Assembly (NCBI RefSeq): GCF_018446385.1
Contig: NC_055987.1
Coordinates: 33,739,202 to 33,803,201, forward strand
Origin: Zingiber officinale
Lineage: Eukaryota; Streptophyta; Magnoliopsida; Zingiberales; Zingiberaceae
Direction of reading: 5' to 3'
Length of the DNA: 64,000 nt
This document shows positions 1-12,400 of the stretch, piece after piece; the stretch's first letter is position 1, and every line of letters starts with the position of its first letter. The position numbers and the translations under genes are program-made. The notes under the pieces were generated by a model, which had not been told where the DNA came from, ran no database searches, and was given only the letters and a program-made list of their open reading frames with translations.

Positions 1-19
1 CATATTCTCAATTGCTAAG

Positions 20-200
20 GTGCCGTGTTTTTCAACCGTAACTGCACTGCTAAGGAAATCAACTTGTTCTCCGAGCAATCACATTCTCAATTGCTACAGT
101 TGCATGTTACTACATTACCACGTTTTCTTCAGCAATCACATTCTCAATTGCTACAGTATGACACTACTTCAGCATCGCGTCAATTACAGTGCCAAGGAAA
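20..200. repeat. Degenerate tandem repeat, about 60-bp unit
   Basis: The phrase cattctcaattgctac recurs at about 1, 80 and 138, each time with similar flanks (agcaatcacattctcaattg). This gives two to three decayed units of roughly 60 bp. Short open frames across it are by-products of the repeat. It touches the window edge, so its left limit is unknown. Confidence 0.55.
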
Positions 201-296
201 TCAGCTGGTATTCCCATGCACTCTGATTTCTCACAATGCTACTTAAAGCTACAGTAAAATAAAGTTACTATGCTTTCAAATCAATCTACTTCCCTG

Positions 297-420
297 AGCA
301 ATATCACCAAACTCCGCCGGACAATGTCACCAAGTTCTGCCGGACAATACCACCAAGGTCTGCCAAGCAATATCACCAAATTCCACCGAGCAATATAGCC
401 TAGTTCCACCAAGCATCAGG
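297..420. repeat. Minisatellite, about 30-bp unit
   Basis: Four to five consecutive variants of caatatcaccaaattccacc with alternating endings (gccggacaa, gccaagcaa, accgagcaa) follow one another. The open frame on the minus strand here (327-518) follows the repeat and has no recognisable product. Confidence 0.6.
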
Positions 421-429
421 AGTATCTTC

Positions 430-955
430 CACCAAACATCTAAGACACATTTTTGCCTAGCATCAAAAGCTCCGAAGTTTCTAGTTAAGAATGTGACAAT
501 CAATGAATGGATAGACAAGTAGTGGATGTCATATTTGGTTTCTTTAATTCCTTCATCCTAATACGTGGCAATTAGTGAATGGAGGAGGGCGTAACGAACT
601 GTGCTCGTCTTCACCAACTCATTGGACAAGTAGAGGGGTGCACAATACCTTTTATGATAACTATTATAAACATCACGGATGGTAAGTTCTAAGAAAATGT
701 TGGTTCTCTTATTCTGACAAGCGGAGGCAACTCCTTTCTATTAGCTTTCTTCATCTTCTTCTTTAGTGTTCTTCTTCGTCGACCTTCTATGATCGATGAT
801 TGACTTGAATATTAGAGGGACCATGCTGGCAAGTTGGTCCAAGTTGTACTCCATGTTACATTTCAGGGTGTTTGGATCTCGCCAGATGGGAAGCCGATTT
901 TAGATTCTGGAGGGGAGGAGCCCGAGTGAGCGGGGAAAAAAATCACATACCACCA
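430..955. other. Intergenic, nothing recognised
   Basis: AT-rich sequence without a supported gene, RNA or element. Some CT-rich stretches (about 735-775) look like plant untranslated or LTR sequence but no ends were found. Confidence 0.4.
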
Positions 956-960
956 ATTTG

Positions 961-1361
961 TAGGGGTGTCAATTCGGATGGATCGGGTTGAAAAAAAATT
1001 ATAAAAAATCCCAACCTGAACCCGAATACAACCTGAAATCCCTAAAACCCAAACTCAACAAACCATCCCGAATAACCCGATTAAAAATGATTCTTTTTTT
1101 TTTTTGTCATTTTCCCTATAATTGTTCATTTTTATCTAATACTTCATCATTATCATACTAATATTGACATTGATAAATATAAAAGTATCTTAATTTTCAA
1201 AATAAAATTTGATTTAACCCAAAAAAACTAGTAACCCCTAAATTTGGGTCAACCTGATCCGAAAATCTCCAACTTGAAAACATTTCAATCTGAACCCGAC
1301 CAGAATCCTGATATTTTTTGGGTCGACTCAGATCAGATTGGCGGATCTGGTTCATTTTTGG
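961..1361. mobile_element. MITE copy, same family as 36372-36873, right end lost
   Basis: It opens with aggggtgtcaattcgg and continues with runs of aacccgaa-type motifs and the block ccctataattgttcattttt, all shared with the complete copy at 36372-36873. The right terminal inverted repeat (gacacccct) is missing, and no target duplication is visible. It is probably an older, truncated member of the family. Confidence 0.65.
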
Positions 1362-1589
1362 AATACTTACTAAATTATCTAGAAGCAGAACCACATGCTA
1401 TTGAGATGGCACAGATGTGATGAAAGAGTTATAGCAAAACAATTTGCAAATAATACTCAAGCGCTATACAAATTAAGATTATAAGTTCAAAAATCTGAAT
1501 TACATTGGTCGTTGCGGTATTTTATTTTATTTTTTTTTTTTTTTGTAATCCAGGTATCCAACTATTTGAATCAATTAATCTTGGAGGTG

Positions 1590-1782
1590 ACCAACCCGGC
1601 CCACCGGTAGGGTAAATCGAGAAACGCTCATGGAGGCCTATACAGATGACCAGTGTTCTTAGGCCCATTTCTCATTGGAGGGAAAAGTCCTTTGCAGTGC
1701 GTCGCAGCTAAGACTCGAACCTTAAATCCCTTGGTTATCCATTGAAGGGCCTAACTATTGCGCCATTGTCCTGGGGCAAACT
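1590..1782 (-). mobile_element. tRNA-derived SINE (family 1)
   Basis: Read on the minus strand, it begins near gccccaggacaatggcgc with an A-box-like stretch (atggcgcaatagttagg), then a B box ggttcgagtc some 45 bases later. A tRNA-unrelated body follows and ends near accggtgggccgggttgg. This is the internal RNA polymerase III promoter arrangement of a tRNA-derived SINE. No target duplication was found, so the ends are approximate. It is too long and unstructured after the B box to be a real tRNA gene. Confidence 0.6.
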
Positions 1783-2980
1783 TCTATATGATCCAAAAAA
1801 ATTTAACTCTGATAAGAAATTTAAGAGTTCTGATAGTGACAATGTCATCTAGATTGTGGTCCCATTCATTAGCCTATTCATGTCTCAGTAAAAAAAACTG
1901 GAATTTTATATCCTTGGATTCTCAAGGATGATGTGCCATGATTAGTTACCCTGGCATGAAATTTGGACTGAATTTCAAGTCCTTGGAAAAAAGAACTTAC
2001 AGATTTGCATTTTCATAAAATAAGTGAAATTACTTGCACTCTCCTTTACCAAAGCCTCTATCTCTTATTCCAACACTTCTTATGAAACTCTTACTTGCCT
2101 CCTAGAAGCAAGGGTCATCATCAGATAGATTTTAGGTGGCAATGTAACATAAATGCATTCACAAGACCAAATTTTACTTCGTGGTAATATTCTGAAGATA
2201 CATCAGACTTCGTCAAGACTAGTCATAGACACTAATAGCTCAAAAAAAGACAGTGCATCTACCAATCTACTACTATAAGCCTCCACTCATTTTCCATTTC
2301 ATAAATATAGTGGAAATTTTGTAGTTCAAACAAGGTATTATATTCAAAAACACATCAAACCACAATGACCTTTAACCTCTATCCCTAACATGCTACCTAA
2401 CTAGCCTATTCTTGGTAGAAAGTAACTACGAATTCCTGTTTCAATTGGATTCTAATGAAGCTGAAACCAAGATAGTGCCAAACCACTCCTATGAGAAAAA
2501 TAGTGCTCAAAGGGATGGTATTTATACAAGCGCAAGAACAAGAAAAAAGTAGATGCATCTACAATGCAGTAGTTGCAACAAAATACTTGTATAATTATCT
2601 TTGAAGAACATTCTGTTTTGTCATCCAACGATAAGGCAAGATATGAAACCCATAGGTTTTAAATGATTATACAACGTGAGAAACAAGGAATTTTAGTTGT
2701 TTAAAAACAGTTTCACATTATGATGCCTTGTCAACATATATCAATCCCAATTACTAGCATGTATGCTTCAAAGTGTAATCAACTAGCCATTGACCTTCTC
2801 AAACAAGAAACTTGTATAAAAATGGGGACATTGTACTCAATTGCAGTTAATGATGCAGTCAAAATAAAATAAATAAACCGTACTCAATTGCATAATCATA
2901 TTTTCACATGAACGGATGAAAAGGAAGAGTCTGTCTATACACAAATTATATGCATCCAAAGAGGAGGAGACCTTAATCCG
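1783..2980. other. Intergenic, nothing recognised
   Basis: AT-rich DNA downstream (in minus-strand sense) of the gene at 3009-3500. It must contain that gene's 3' untranslated region, but no polyadenylation site can be placed with confidence. Confidence 0.4.
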
Positions 2981-3008
2981 TGAGTTGCATTATCCGGGAA
3001 CAGTTCGA

Positions 3009-3500
3009 TCAGCACACCGAGGGCCCCCTCGGCGCCAGAAGCCGGCCCATCCTCTTAAAGGCGAAGTGGGCGCAGCTGGAGAAGGCGATCCAGCAGACAA
3101 CCTCATAAATAAAATCGAACGCCGGATCCGACGAAGACGAATCGCCCGATCCGTCCCAGCCAGGGTCGGAATCTCCCGAATTCCAACCTCTTCCTCCGTC
3201 TCCTCCACCGCCGAAAGGCCCATCGTGGCCGTCCCCGAAGAAGCCGTCGTCCTCGCCGCCACCCTCTGTGTGAGTCCTCCGCCTGATTCGGCGCATGCTG
3301 CGGCGGGCGAGGGCGGCCGGGGCGGAGGCATGGCGAAATATGTCGGTTCGGACTACGGCAGGCGGAGCGACGGAGTCGAGGGCGGAGAGGGAGAGGGAGA
3401 GGGAGAGGGAGTAGCGGGCGACCGCCTTGGCGGAGACGGAGAGGCCATAAGCGTTGGTGATGGAGAAGGCGTCAACGACGACGGGGGAGGAAGTCTCCAT
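3009..3500 (-). CDS. Uncharacterised conserved plant protein, 163 aa, intronless
   Basis: A minus-strand frame of 163 codons lies in a GC-rich island (about 2980-3640) inside AT-rich DNA, as expected for a monocot exon. The start ATG at 3500 is the first in frame. The N-terminal third is Ser/Ala-rich and could be an organelle-targeting sequence (inference), with a SLSLSLSLSA run encoded by a CTCTCC microsatellite. The middle is rich in Gly and Asp (about residues 75-115). The C-terminal part reads DPAFDFIYEVVCWIAFSSC followed by AHFAFKRM, a short hydrophobic segment with two Cys. I recall similar C-terminal motifs in unnamed plant glycine-rich proteins but cannot name a family. The plus-strand frame 2916-3605 covers the same island and is more basic and less protein-like. 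No domain of known function is seen, so no role is proposed. Confidence 0.6.
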   Translation of the reverse strand: METSSPVVVDAFSITNAYGLSVSAKAVARYSLSLSLSLSALDSVAPPAVVRTDIFRHASAPAALARRSMRRIRRRTHTEGGGEDDGFFGDGHDGPFGGGGDGGRGWNSGDSDPGWDGSGDSSSSDPAFDFIYEVVCWIAFSSCAHFAFKRMGRLLAPRGPSVC

Positions 3501-3669
3501 GCGCGGCGCGACCCGGCGGTGGCGAAGAAGGAGAGGAAAGGCGACTGGAAAAAAACGGCGGGGCGTGACTCGCGAGGATTGAGGATGGAAATCAGGGCAC
3601 GGTGATCCGAGTCACGTGTTCGGCACTAACCGCAGGCTGACCAGCCGAAGCCTCAATTTTGGATTATAT

Positions 3670-6600
3670 AAGAATTTTCCTGCACTTATTTATTTCGCAT
3701 GAAAATATTTTTTATAAATTTCTTTGGACATTTTTGAGTACTTTGTTAAAAAAAACACGGTCGACAAAGAAAAAATGATAATTTATCAAAAAATATATAT
3801 GCTATTTGATATTTGTCAAAATAAATAAATAAATAAATAAATAAAAATAATACATCTTTTTAAATATATTTTCTATTTTATCCTTCTGGCAAATCTGATT
3901 TTTTTTCACTGTTATTTCTTACTCTCTCTCTTTTATTTATTATATATAAATCATATCAAGTTCACAACCTAAATCTCTCTTTCTTTTTTTTTCTTTTTTT
4001 TTTATTAGGCCTGATATTTCCTATATCAAGTCCATGTTAGGCCTGATATGGAAAGATATCAGGCCTAATAACAAAAAATATGAGAGATTTAGGTTTTTCA
4101 AAACATCTGGTCCACCACTAGGAATGCTGAAAATAATAATGAATAGCATATTTGGACTCCTTGCAATTTTAGAAATTCACAAGAACTAAAATAGGTGTAA
4201 TCGGAGCTCTTTAGGTCTATAAGTGGGTTTCGATTAAAATCCACTGATAGACCTAGAGAGCTCCAATTGCACCCATTTCAATTTCTGTGAATTGCTAATA
4301 TTGCAAGGAGTTCAAATATACTCTCCATTGTTATTTTTTGGCATTTCTAGTGATGGACCAGAGGTTTTGAAAACCTAAAACATATGGGGAATATTTTGCT
4401 GATTCTTTCTTATTGCATTTTAACATCTTTTAGAAGTTAAAATAAATAATAGATAGCATATTTTAACTCCTTGCAACATTAGAATTCCACAGAAACTAAA
4501 ATAGATGCAATCGGAGCTCTCTAGGTCCATCAGTGGGTTTTGATCGAAACTCACTGATCGACCTAGAGACCTCAGATTGTAGTTATTTCAGATCCTATGA
4601 ATTTCTAAAATTGAAAGGAGTCCAAATATGCTCTCCATTGTTATTTTTGGCAATCCTAGCGGTGGACCAGAGATTTTGAAAAACCTAAATCTCTCTCTTT
4701 TTTTATTTTTTTATTTTTTTTTCTTATTAGACCTAATATCTCCCATATCAGGTCCACGTTGGGCCTGATATGGGGAGATATCATGCCTACATTGGGCCTG
4801 ATATGAAGAGATATCGGGCATAATAACAAAAAAAAGACAAAAAATAAAGAAAGGGAGATTTAGACCTAGAGAACTCCGATTGTACCCATTTCAGTTTCGG
4901 TGAATTTCTAATGTTGTAAGGAGTTCAAATATGCTCTCCATTGTTATTTTTGGCATTCTTAGTGGTGGACCAGAGGTTTTGAAAACCCCTAAAACGTATG
5001 GAAAATGTTTTGCTGATTCTTTCTTATTATATTTTAACATCTATTAGAAGTTAAAATAAATAATACATGGTATATTTTAACTCCTTACAACATTAGAATT
5101 CCATATAAACTGAAATGAGTACAATCGGAGCTCTCTAGGTCCATCAGTGGGTTTGATCGAAACTCACTGATCGGCTTAGAGACCTCAGATTGCAGCCATT
5201 TCAGGTCCTATAGATTTCTAAAATTGAAAAAAGTCCAAATATGTTCTCCATTGTTATTTTTGGCATTCCTAGTGGTGGACCAGAGGTTTTGAAAAACCTA
5301 AATCTCTCTTTCTTTCTTTTTTTATTTTTTTTTGTTATTAGGCCTGATATCTCCCATATCAGGTCCACGTTGGGCCTGATATGGGGAGATATCAGGCCCA
5401 CATTGGGCCTAATATGAAGAGATATAGGGCATAATAACAAAAAAAAAAAAGAGAGATTTAAACCTAGATAGCTCCGATTGCACCTATTTCAGTTTCTGTG
5501 AATTTCTAATGTTGTAAGGAGTTCAAATATGCTCTCCATTGTTATTTTTGACATTCCTAGTGGTGGACCAGAGGTTTTAAAAAATCTAAAACGTATGGAG
5601 AATATTTTGCTGATTCTTTCTTATTATATTTTAACATCTTTTAGAAGTTAAAATAAATAATAGATAGTATATTTTAACTCCTTGCAACATTAGAATTCCA
5701 CATAAACTGAAATGAGTGCAATCGGAGCTCTCTAGGTCCATAAGTGGGTTTTGATCGAAACTCACTGATCTACCTAGAGACCTCAGATTGCAACCATTTC
5801 AGGTCCTATGGATTTCTAAAATTGAAAAGAGTCCAAATATGCTCTCCATTGTTATTTTTGGCATTCCTAGTGGTGGACCAGAGGTTTTGAAAAACCTAAA
5901 TCTCTCTTTCTTTCTTTTTTTTTATTTTTTTTTATTATTAGGCCTGATATCTCCCATATCATGTCCACATTGGGCCTGATATGGGGAGATATCATGCTCA
6001 CATTGGGCCTGATATGAAGAGATATCAGGCCCAACATAGGCTTGATATCTCTTCATATCAGGCCTAATAACAAAAATAAGAAGAAAAAAAAGAGATTTAG
6101 ACCTAGAGAACTCTGATTGCACCCATTTCAGTTTCTGTAGATTTCTAATGTTGCAAGGAGTTCAAATATGCTCTCCATTGTTATTTTTGGCATTACTAGT
6201 GGTGGACCAGAGGTTTTGAAAAACCTAAAACGTATGGAGAATGTTTTGCTGATTCTTTCTTATTATATTTTAACATATTTTAGAAGTTAAAATAAATAAT
6301 AGATAGTATATTTTAACTCCTTGCAACATTAGAATTCCACAAAAACTGAAATGAGTGCAATCGGAGCTCTCTATGTCCATCAGTGAGTTTTGATCGAAAC
6401 TCACTGATCGACCTAGAGACCTCAGATTGTAGTCATTTCAGATCCTATGGATTTCTAAAATTGAAAGGAGTCTAAATATGCTCTCCATTGTTATTTTTGG
6501 CATTCCTAGCGATGGACCAGAGGTTTTGAAAAAACTAAATCTCTCTTTTTTTTCTTTTTTTTTTGTTATTAGACCTGATATCTCCCATATCAAGTCCACA

Positions 6601-8065
6601 TTAGGCCTGATATGGGGAGATATTAGGCCCACATTGGGCCTGATATGAAGAGATATCAGACCCAACATGGGCATGATATCTCTTCATATCAGGCCTAATA
6701 ACAAAAAAAAAAAAGAAAAAAAAAAGAGAGAGATTTAGACCTAGAAAGTTCCGATTGTACTCATTTCAGTTTCTGTGGATTTCTAATGTTGCAAGGATAT
6801 CCATTGTTATTTTTGGCATTCCTAGTGGTGGACCATAAGTTTTGAAAAATCTAAAATATATAGAGATTGTTTTGCTGATTCTTTCTTATTATATTTTAAC
6901 ATCTTTTAGAAGTTGAAATAAATAATAGAAAACATATTTTGACTCCTTGCAATATTAGAAATCCATATAAACTGAAATGGGTGCAATCGGAGCTCTCTAG
7001 GTCCATTTGCACCCATTTCAGTTCTTGTGAATTTCTAAAATTGCAAGGAGTCCAAATATGCTCTTTATATTATTTTCGACATTCCTAGTGGTGGACCAGA
7101 GGTTTTGAAAAATCTAAATCTCTCTTTCTTTCTTTCTTTATTTTTTTTTTTTTTTTTTTTGTTATTAGGCCTGATATCTCCCATATCAGGCCCACGTTGG
7201 GCCTGATATGGGGAGATATCAGGCCCACATTGGGCATGATATGAAGAGATATCAATCCCAGTGTGGGCATGATATCTCTTCATATCAGGCCTAATAACAA
7301 AAAAAGAGAGATTTGAGTTTTTCAAAACCTCTGGTCCACCACAAGGAATGTCAAAAATAATAATGGAGAGCATATTTGGACTCCTTGCAATTTTAGAAAT
7401 CCATAGGAACTGAAATGGGTACAATCGGAGCTCTCTAGGTCTATCAGTGAGTTTCGGTCAAAACTCACTGATCGATTTAGAGACCTCAGATTGCAATCAT
7501 TTCATGTCCTGTAGATTTCTAAAATTATAAGGAGTGTAAATATGATCTCCATTATTATTTTCGGCATTTCTAGTAGTGGACCAGAAGTGTTGAAAAATCT
7601 AAATCTCTCCTTTTTTCTTCTTCTTTTTTTCCCCTGTTGTTAGGCCTGATATCTCTTCATATCAGGTCCACATTGGGCCAGATATGGAGAGATATCAGAC
7701 CCAACGTGGGTTTGATCTCTTGTAATATATTTGAGAAAAAAATTGAAAAAAAAAAAGAAAAACAAAGAGAAGATAAAAAAGAAGAAGGAAAGAGAAGATA
7801 CGTTGCATGCATAATAGGAAAGAGAAGAGTGAGAAATGACAAAGAAAAGAAAAAGAAAATCAGTTAAATTTGTCACGAGGATAGAATAGGAAGATCATTG
7901 TAAAAAAGTGTGTCATTTGGTAAATGCTAAAGTAATATATATCTTTTAGTAAATTCAAAAACTTAAGTACGTCTTTTGATAAATTATTGAAAAATAAGAA
8001 AAAAAAATCCGATAGTAGAAAACATGTATATTATTTTTTTTCCAAAAAAAAAAAAATCTGATTAT
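3670..8065. mobile_element. Probable inverted-repeat element enclosing a tandem array
   Basis: The outer parts match in opposite orientation. Near 3770-3905 there are aatttatcaaaa and ttctattttatccttctggc; near 7870-8000 the reverse complement shows aatttatcaaaa and cctattctatcctcgtgac. The match is imperfect and the outermost ends and target duplication could not be fixed. I infer one element with decayed terminal inverted repeats whose interior has been expanded by tandem duplication (see 3960-7720). No transposase is present. Confidence 0.45.
3960..7720. repeat. Tandem array of about 600-bp units with internal hairpins
   Basis: The block gatatctcccatatcaggtc recurs near 4736, 5348, 5948, 6578 and 7173, with partial units at both ends (about 4010 and 7650), a period of 595-630 bp. 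Each unit contains the palindrome-like ggcctgatatggggagatat...aggcc, a second imperfect hairpin built on atcggagctctctaggtcc and its complement, and two copies of the phrase gtggtggaccagaggttttg next to T-rich or A-rich tracts. Units differ by many substitutions and by small length changes, so the array is not very young. Frames of 60-120 codons repeat the same peptide theme (LISLHIRPNVGLI) and are repeat shadows, not genes. Confidence 0.8.
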
Positions 8066-8069
8066 TTTT

Positions 8070-9440
8070 CAGAGGGCACAAAGAAGCTTCATTCTCTCCG
8101 TCTTAACTTTCAGTAGTCCTGTCCACTATAGAATTATGGGTATCTTTTATATTGTCTTCTATTTAATGTAGATATATCCAAGTTTATTAGCACAATCATA
8201 ATTTTCTTTTTATAATCCAGTATCCAACTAAATCTCATCTCAGATGACTGATCCGACTTTATAAAATTTTTTTTACTGATCATTAGTATAAATAAGAAAG
8301 TGCTCGTGGAGATTAGTTATCATCCCACTTAAAAAAAAAATTCCTCAACTACATTACAATTGGAATTCGACCTTTAAATACACGATTAAACACTTAAAAA
8401 GTCTTAAATCCCTGCACTACAAGTTAAGATTCATCCCTACCTGATTAAGCCCTTAAAAAAATCTAACCGCTGCAGAGTTAACTAGCCGCTACAGAATTGT
8501 CTCGGGAACAACTACAACCTTTTTTTAATAAAATCGTTTAGTTTATTCAAGTGTGAATTGTGACCGCTGGTTGAAGTACAATCATTAGAAAAAAAATAGG
8601 TTGCCTCCACGAGTGATAAAGTTGCTTCATTAGAAAAAGTAGCTCTCTGCTAATTTTTTTTTTAAAAAATTGCAAAAGATAAGTGTAAAAATGCATCCCA
8701 TCCTATTAAAAGATAAGTATAAAAAGTGAAACAAATAATTCAAGTATAGTCAAATTGGTACTTGAAGGATAAATTATCACATGAGAATAGATTGACTCTC
8801 CAAGAAAATAATCATTCGAAAAATAAAATCCCTCTCACTTCAAAAGATGATGTGATCATCATAATTTACTCTATCTCAACGATGAACGTTTGAAATGAGT
8901 GAGTCTCCTTTTACTCACCGCATAAAGAGAAACAAGAAGGGAATATTTTTATCACATCTCACGCACACATCCCATGCAGGTAAAAACTAAAGAAACACGC
9001 GAGTCCAATTAAGGCTTATTGGCTGGCTGAAACAAAACCACCACGAAAATTTAGGTCCACAAAGGTTAGCATGTAGCTGGGAAGCTTGTACAAAGTTAAG
9101 AAAATTTACTCCTTCCCAAGCTAATTTGTATCCTAAACAAATACAAATCAAAATATACACGATCAACTTGGAACAAAGATTCAAGAAACGGGCAAGAAAA
9201 GGAATGCTCTGGGGTGGTTAATTTTCATACTGAGAGTGTATAAGAAGATAAGAAGACACAGCAAGAGTCACACTATATCTTTGGAGCTAAGCACTTGAGC
9301 TCATCGAGATTGCTTGCAGCCGGCAAAAAGAATCATGGCAAACTCATTAGCTGCAAGTCTGGTTAGACCATTACTATCTGCACATGTGCTCGAAGCCTCC
9401 TGATGAAAGGCAACATGAAAATTGAATATTTTCAACATCT
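8070..9440. other. Intergenic; probable 3' flank of the O-fucosyltransferase gene
   Basis: AT-rich sequence with no supported gene. The part nearest 9458 should hold the 3' untranslated region of the gene on the minus strand. No terminator or polyadenylation signal can be assigned from sequence alone. Confidence 0.4.
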
Positions 9441-9457
9441 ACATACTGTTTACGAAC

Positions 9458-12400
9458 TTAATCATCTGGATCCATCTCTTCATCTTGCTCGATGGATCTA
9501 TTCACATCACTTCTATTCCCAGTATCAGATTCAGCCTCAGTCACTGCCTCATCATCTTCTTGAAACTCATCCTCCTCAACATCATCATCTTTGGATGCAG
9601 GAGCATTAGAGAAGGCCATCGCTAGGCCACGAGCCATCCATTCAGGGCATTCATCCTCACTTATGTATTGCGACTTGAGACTGTTGCTCATGGCATGGTC
9701 AGGGATAACAGAAGATTTGGAAGTTCTACAAAAACATTCTGGGAAAGGTTGTGAAAGAAAAGATACAGATTTTGATGATTCAAACTCTGCAATCAATCCA
9801 TTCACACCCAAGCTCCTGTTAAGATGATCCCGCACCAATGCTGTCCAATTATGTGGTGGATGATATAGATTATCATGTACAGAGCTGAACCACTCAGCAA
9901 GTATTTGTCTGGTGAAAGCAAAACTTCATTATGTTCATACAGAAACAAATGCAGTTCCAAGTCTTTTAAATATAAATTTTCTATAGAGAGAATTTGCACA
10001 TCTCAATATACAGCTGCAAGCAGTACCAGACAACCATTAATATTGAGAAATCATTCAAGTGATTCCATAGCATGTACAGACTAAAGTGTCCGTCAGTTTT
10101 ACTTTTTTGGGGAAAAAAAACACTTCCAACCTTTTACCTGTTCAGATTTGGGGGCACAGATCTGAAAATGAGACAGGAGGGAAAGGAAGGAAAAGATACA
10201 GGGTGTTCTAGCATTTATAATGTTTCCAAAGATGGTAATCTTCATATCAGTTCAATTATGCACTAAATTAAAAGCTCTGGTAAAAAGATAATAGTAATCA
10301 CTATTTGGAATGGAATTTGAACCATATGAGAATGCATAGAATCCCAAATCTGTGGAATTCTTTCCTGGAGTAGCTTGGCCATAAACAATAGTGATAATGC
10401 AAAGGAAGGAGAATCCTTGCAGCTCTTTAAATACCAAAGTAACTTCTGCAGCATACCAATCTAGTTTAATCTTTTCTGTTCCATATAAGATCGTGTAGAT
10501 GTCCAAATTGTGGGATTCTTTCCTCATGTAGCTTGTGCGTAAATAAAATGCTGCTACAGAGGAAAAGAAAATTCCTGCAGCCCTTTAAATATCAAAGTAA
10601 TTTCTGCTGAAAATTATGGTCATTGGATACAAGATGCTAGATTCATCCATTAATTCATAGGGATATTGTCTAGGAATACAACACATCAAGCCTTGTTAAT
10701 CTGTGCAATTCTATATCGCAAGCATGTTTTATACAACAACAACAATAACAACCAAGCCTTTTCCCACTAGGTGAGGTCGGCTATATAAATCATTTTACGT
10801 CATTGAGTTCTATCTCCTACTATATCATCATCTATATTTAAAAAAAACAAAATGTTGTTTTATTGTTGCTAACCAAGTCTTTTTTGATTTTCCTCTTCCT
10901 CTTCCTCTTCCTCGTTTAATATGCATATTTATCATAGTTTCATATCATCTAACTGGAGCATTTATTGGTCATCTAAGTACATGCCCGTACCATCTTAAAC
11001 GTGTCTCTCGGAGTTTTTCCTCAATAGATGCAACTCTGACTTTCTCTCTAATGCTTTCATTTCTTATTTTGTTCATCCTCGTATGTCCACACATCTACTT
11101 TAACATCCTCATTTCTGCAACTCTTATCTTCTGCTCATATCCTCGAATCATAGCCCAACATTCAGCTCCATATAACATAGCAGGTCTAACTGCGATTTTA
11201 TAGAACTTACCTTTAAATTTAAGAGGTATTTTACGGTCACATAAAACACTCGATGTTCCTCTCCATTTCAACCATCCTGCTTATATTTTATATAAGACAT
11301 CTCTCTTAATCCCTCCACCATTTTGCAAAAATGATCCTAAATATTTAAATCTCTCGGTTCCGAGCAACTCGTCCTCTCATTTTTTTAACAATTGTTCCAT
11401 TACTTCTAATATTGCTAAACTTAAATTCCATATATTTTGTCTTTAATCTATTAAGCTTAAAATCTTTCCCTTCTAGTGTTTTCCGCCAAGATTCTAATTT
11501 AGCATTTACTCCTTCACGTGTTTCATCTACCAAAATAATATTATCTACAAACAGCATGTACCACGATACTGTGTCTTGAATGTGCGCAGTGAGTTCGTTC
11601 ATAATTAGTGTAAAAAAATAGGGATTTAGAACTGATCCTTGATGTAACCCGAAATGCTTCAATTACTCTGTCTGAAATCTTACTCTGGTCATTACATCGT
11701 CGTACATATCCTTAATTAGTTCAATATATGTTACGCTAACACCTCTCTTTTCTAGAATTCTCCATATAATTTCTCTTGAGACTCTATCATAAGCTTTTTC
11801 TAAGTCAATGAATATCATGTATAGATCTTGTTTTTGCTCCCGATATTTTTCAATTAATTGTCTAAGAAGATATATAACTTCTATTGGCGACCTTCCAGAC
11901 ATGAACCCAAATTGATTTTCAGTCACTGTGGTCTCTTTCCTTAATCTTTTTTCTATTACATTTTCCAAAAGTTTCATAGATAACTAATTAATTTAATACC
12001 CCTATAGTTTGCACAATTTTGTACAGCTTCCTTGTTTTTATATAAGGGAACTAGAGTACTTATCCTCTATTGATCAGACTTTTTTTCGTTTTCAATATCA
12101 TGTTAAATAATTTTGTAAGCTATTCAATACCTTGTTTCCCTAGGCACTTCCATACCTCTATCGGAATATCATCTGGTCCAACGTTTTTTCCATTGTGCAT
12201 CTCATTTAAAGTTTGTTTTACTTCTGAAGTTTGAATTCTACGATAAAAATTAAAATTTCTATGCTCATTTGACTTACTTAAATTATCTAAGTTAATTATC
12301 TAAACCTTCATTAAAAAGTTGATGAAAATACCTCTTCTATCGCTCTTTTATTTCTCCATCGCTTACTAATACCCTATTACATTCATCTTTAATACATTTT

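Noticed and set aside
2916-3605. 229-codon plus-strand frame
   Set aside because: It overlaps the minus-strand gene at 3009-3500 throughout the GC island, is very Arg/Gly-rich and has no recognisable motif. The minus frame has the better protein.
5201-7424. Several minus-strand frames with repeated LISLHIRPNVGLI-like peptides
   Set aside because: They are periodic products of the 600-bp tandem array, without conserved starts or domains.
3960-7720. Possible CRISPR-like or regularly spaced array
   Set aside because: The units are about 600 bp, diverged and hairpin-rich, in a plant genome; no short constant repeat with unique spacers.
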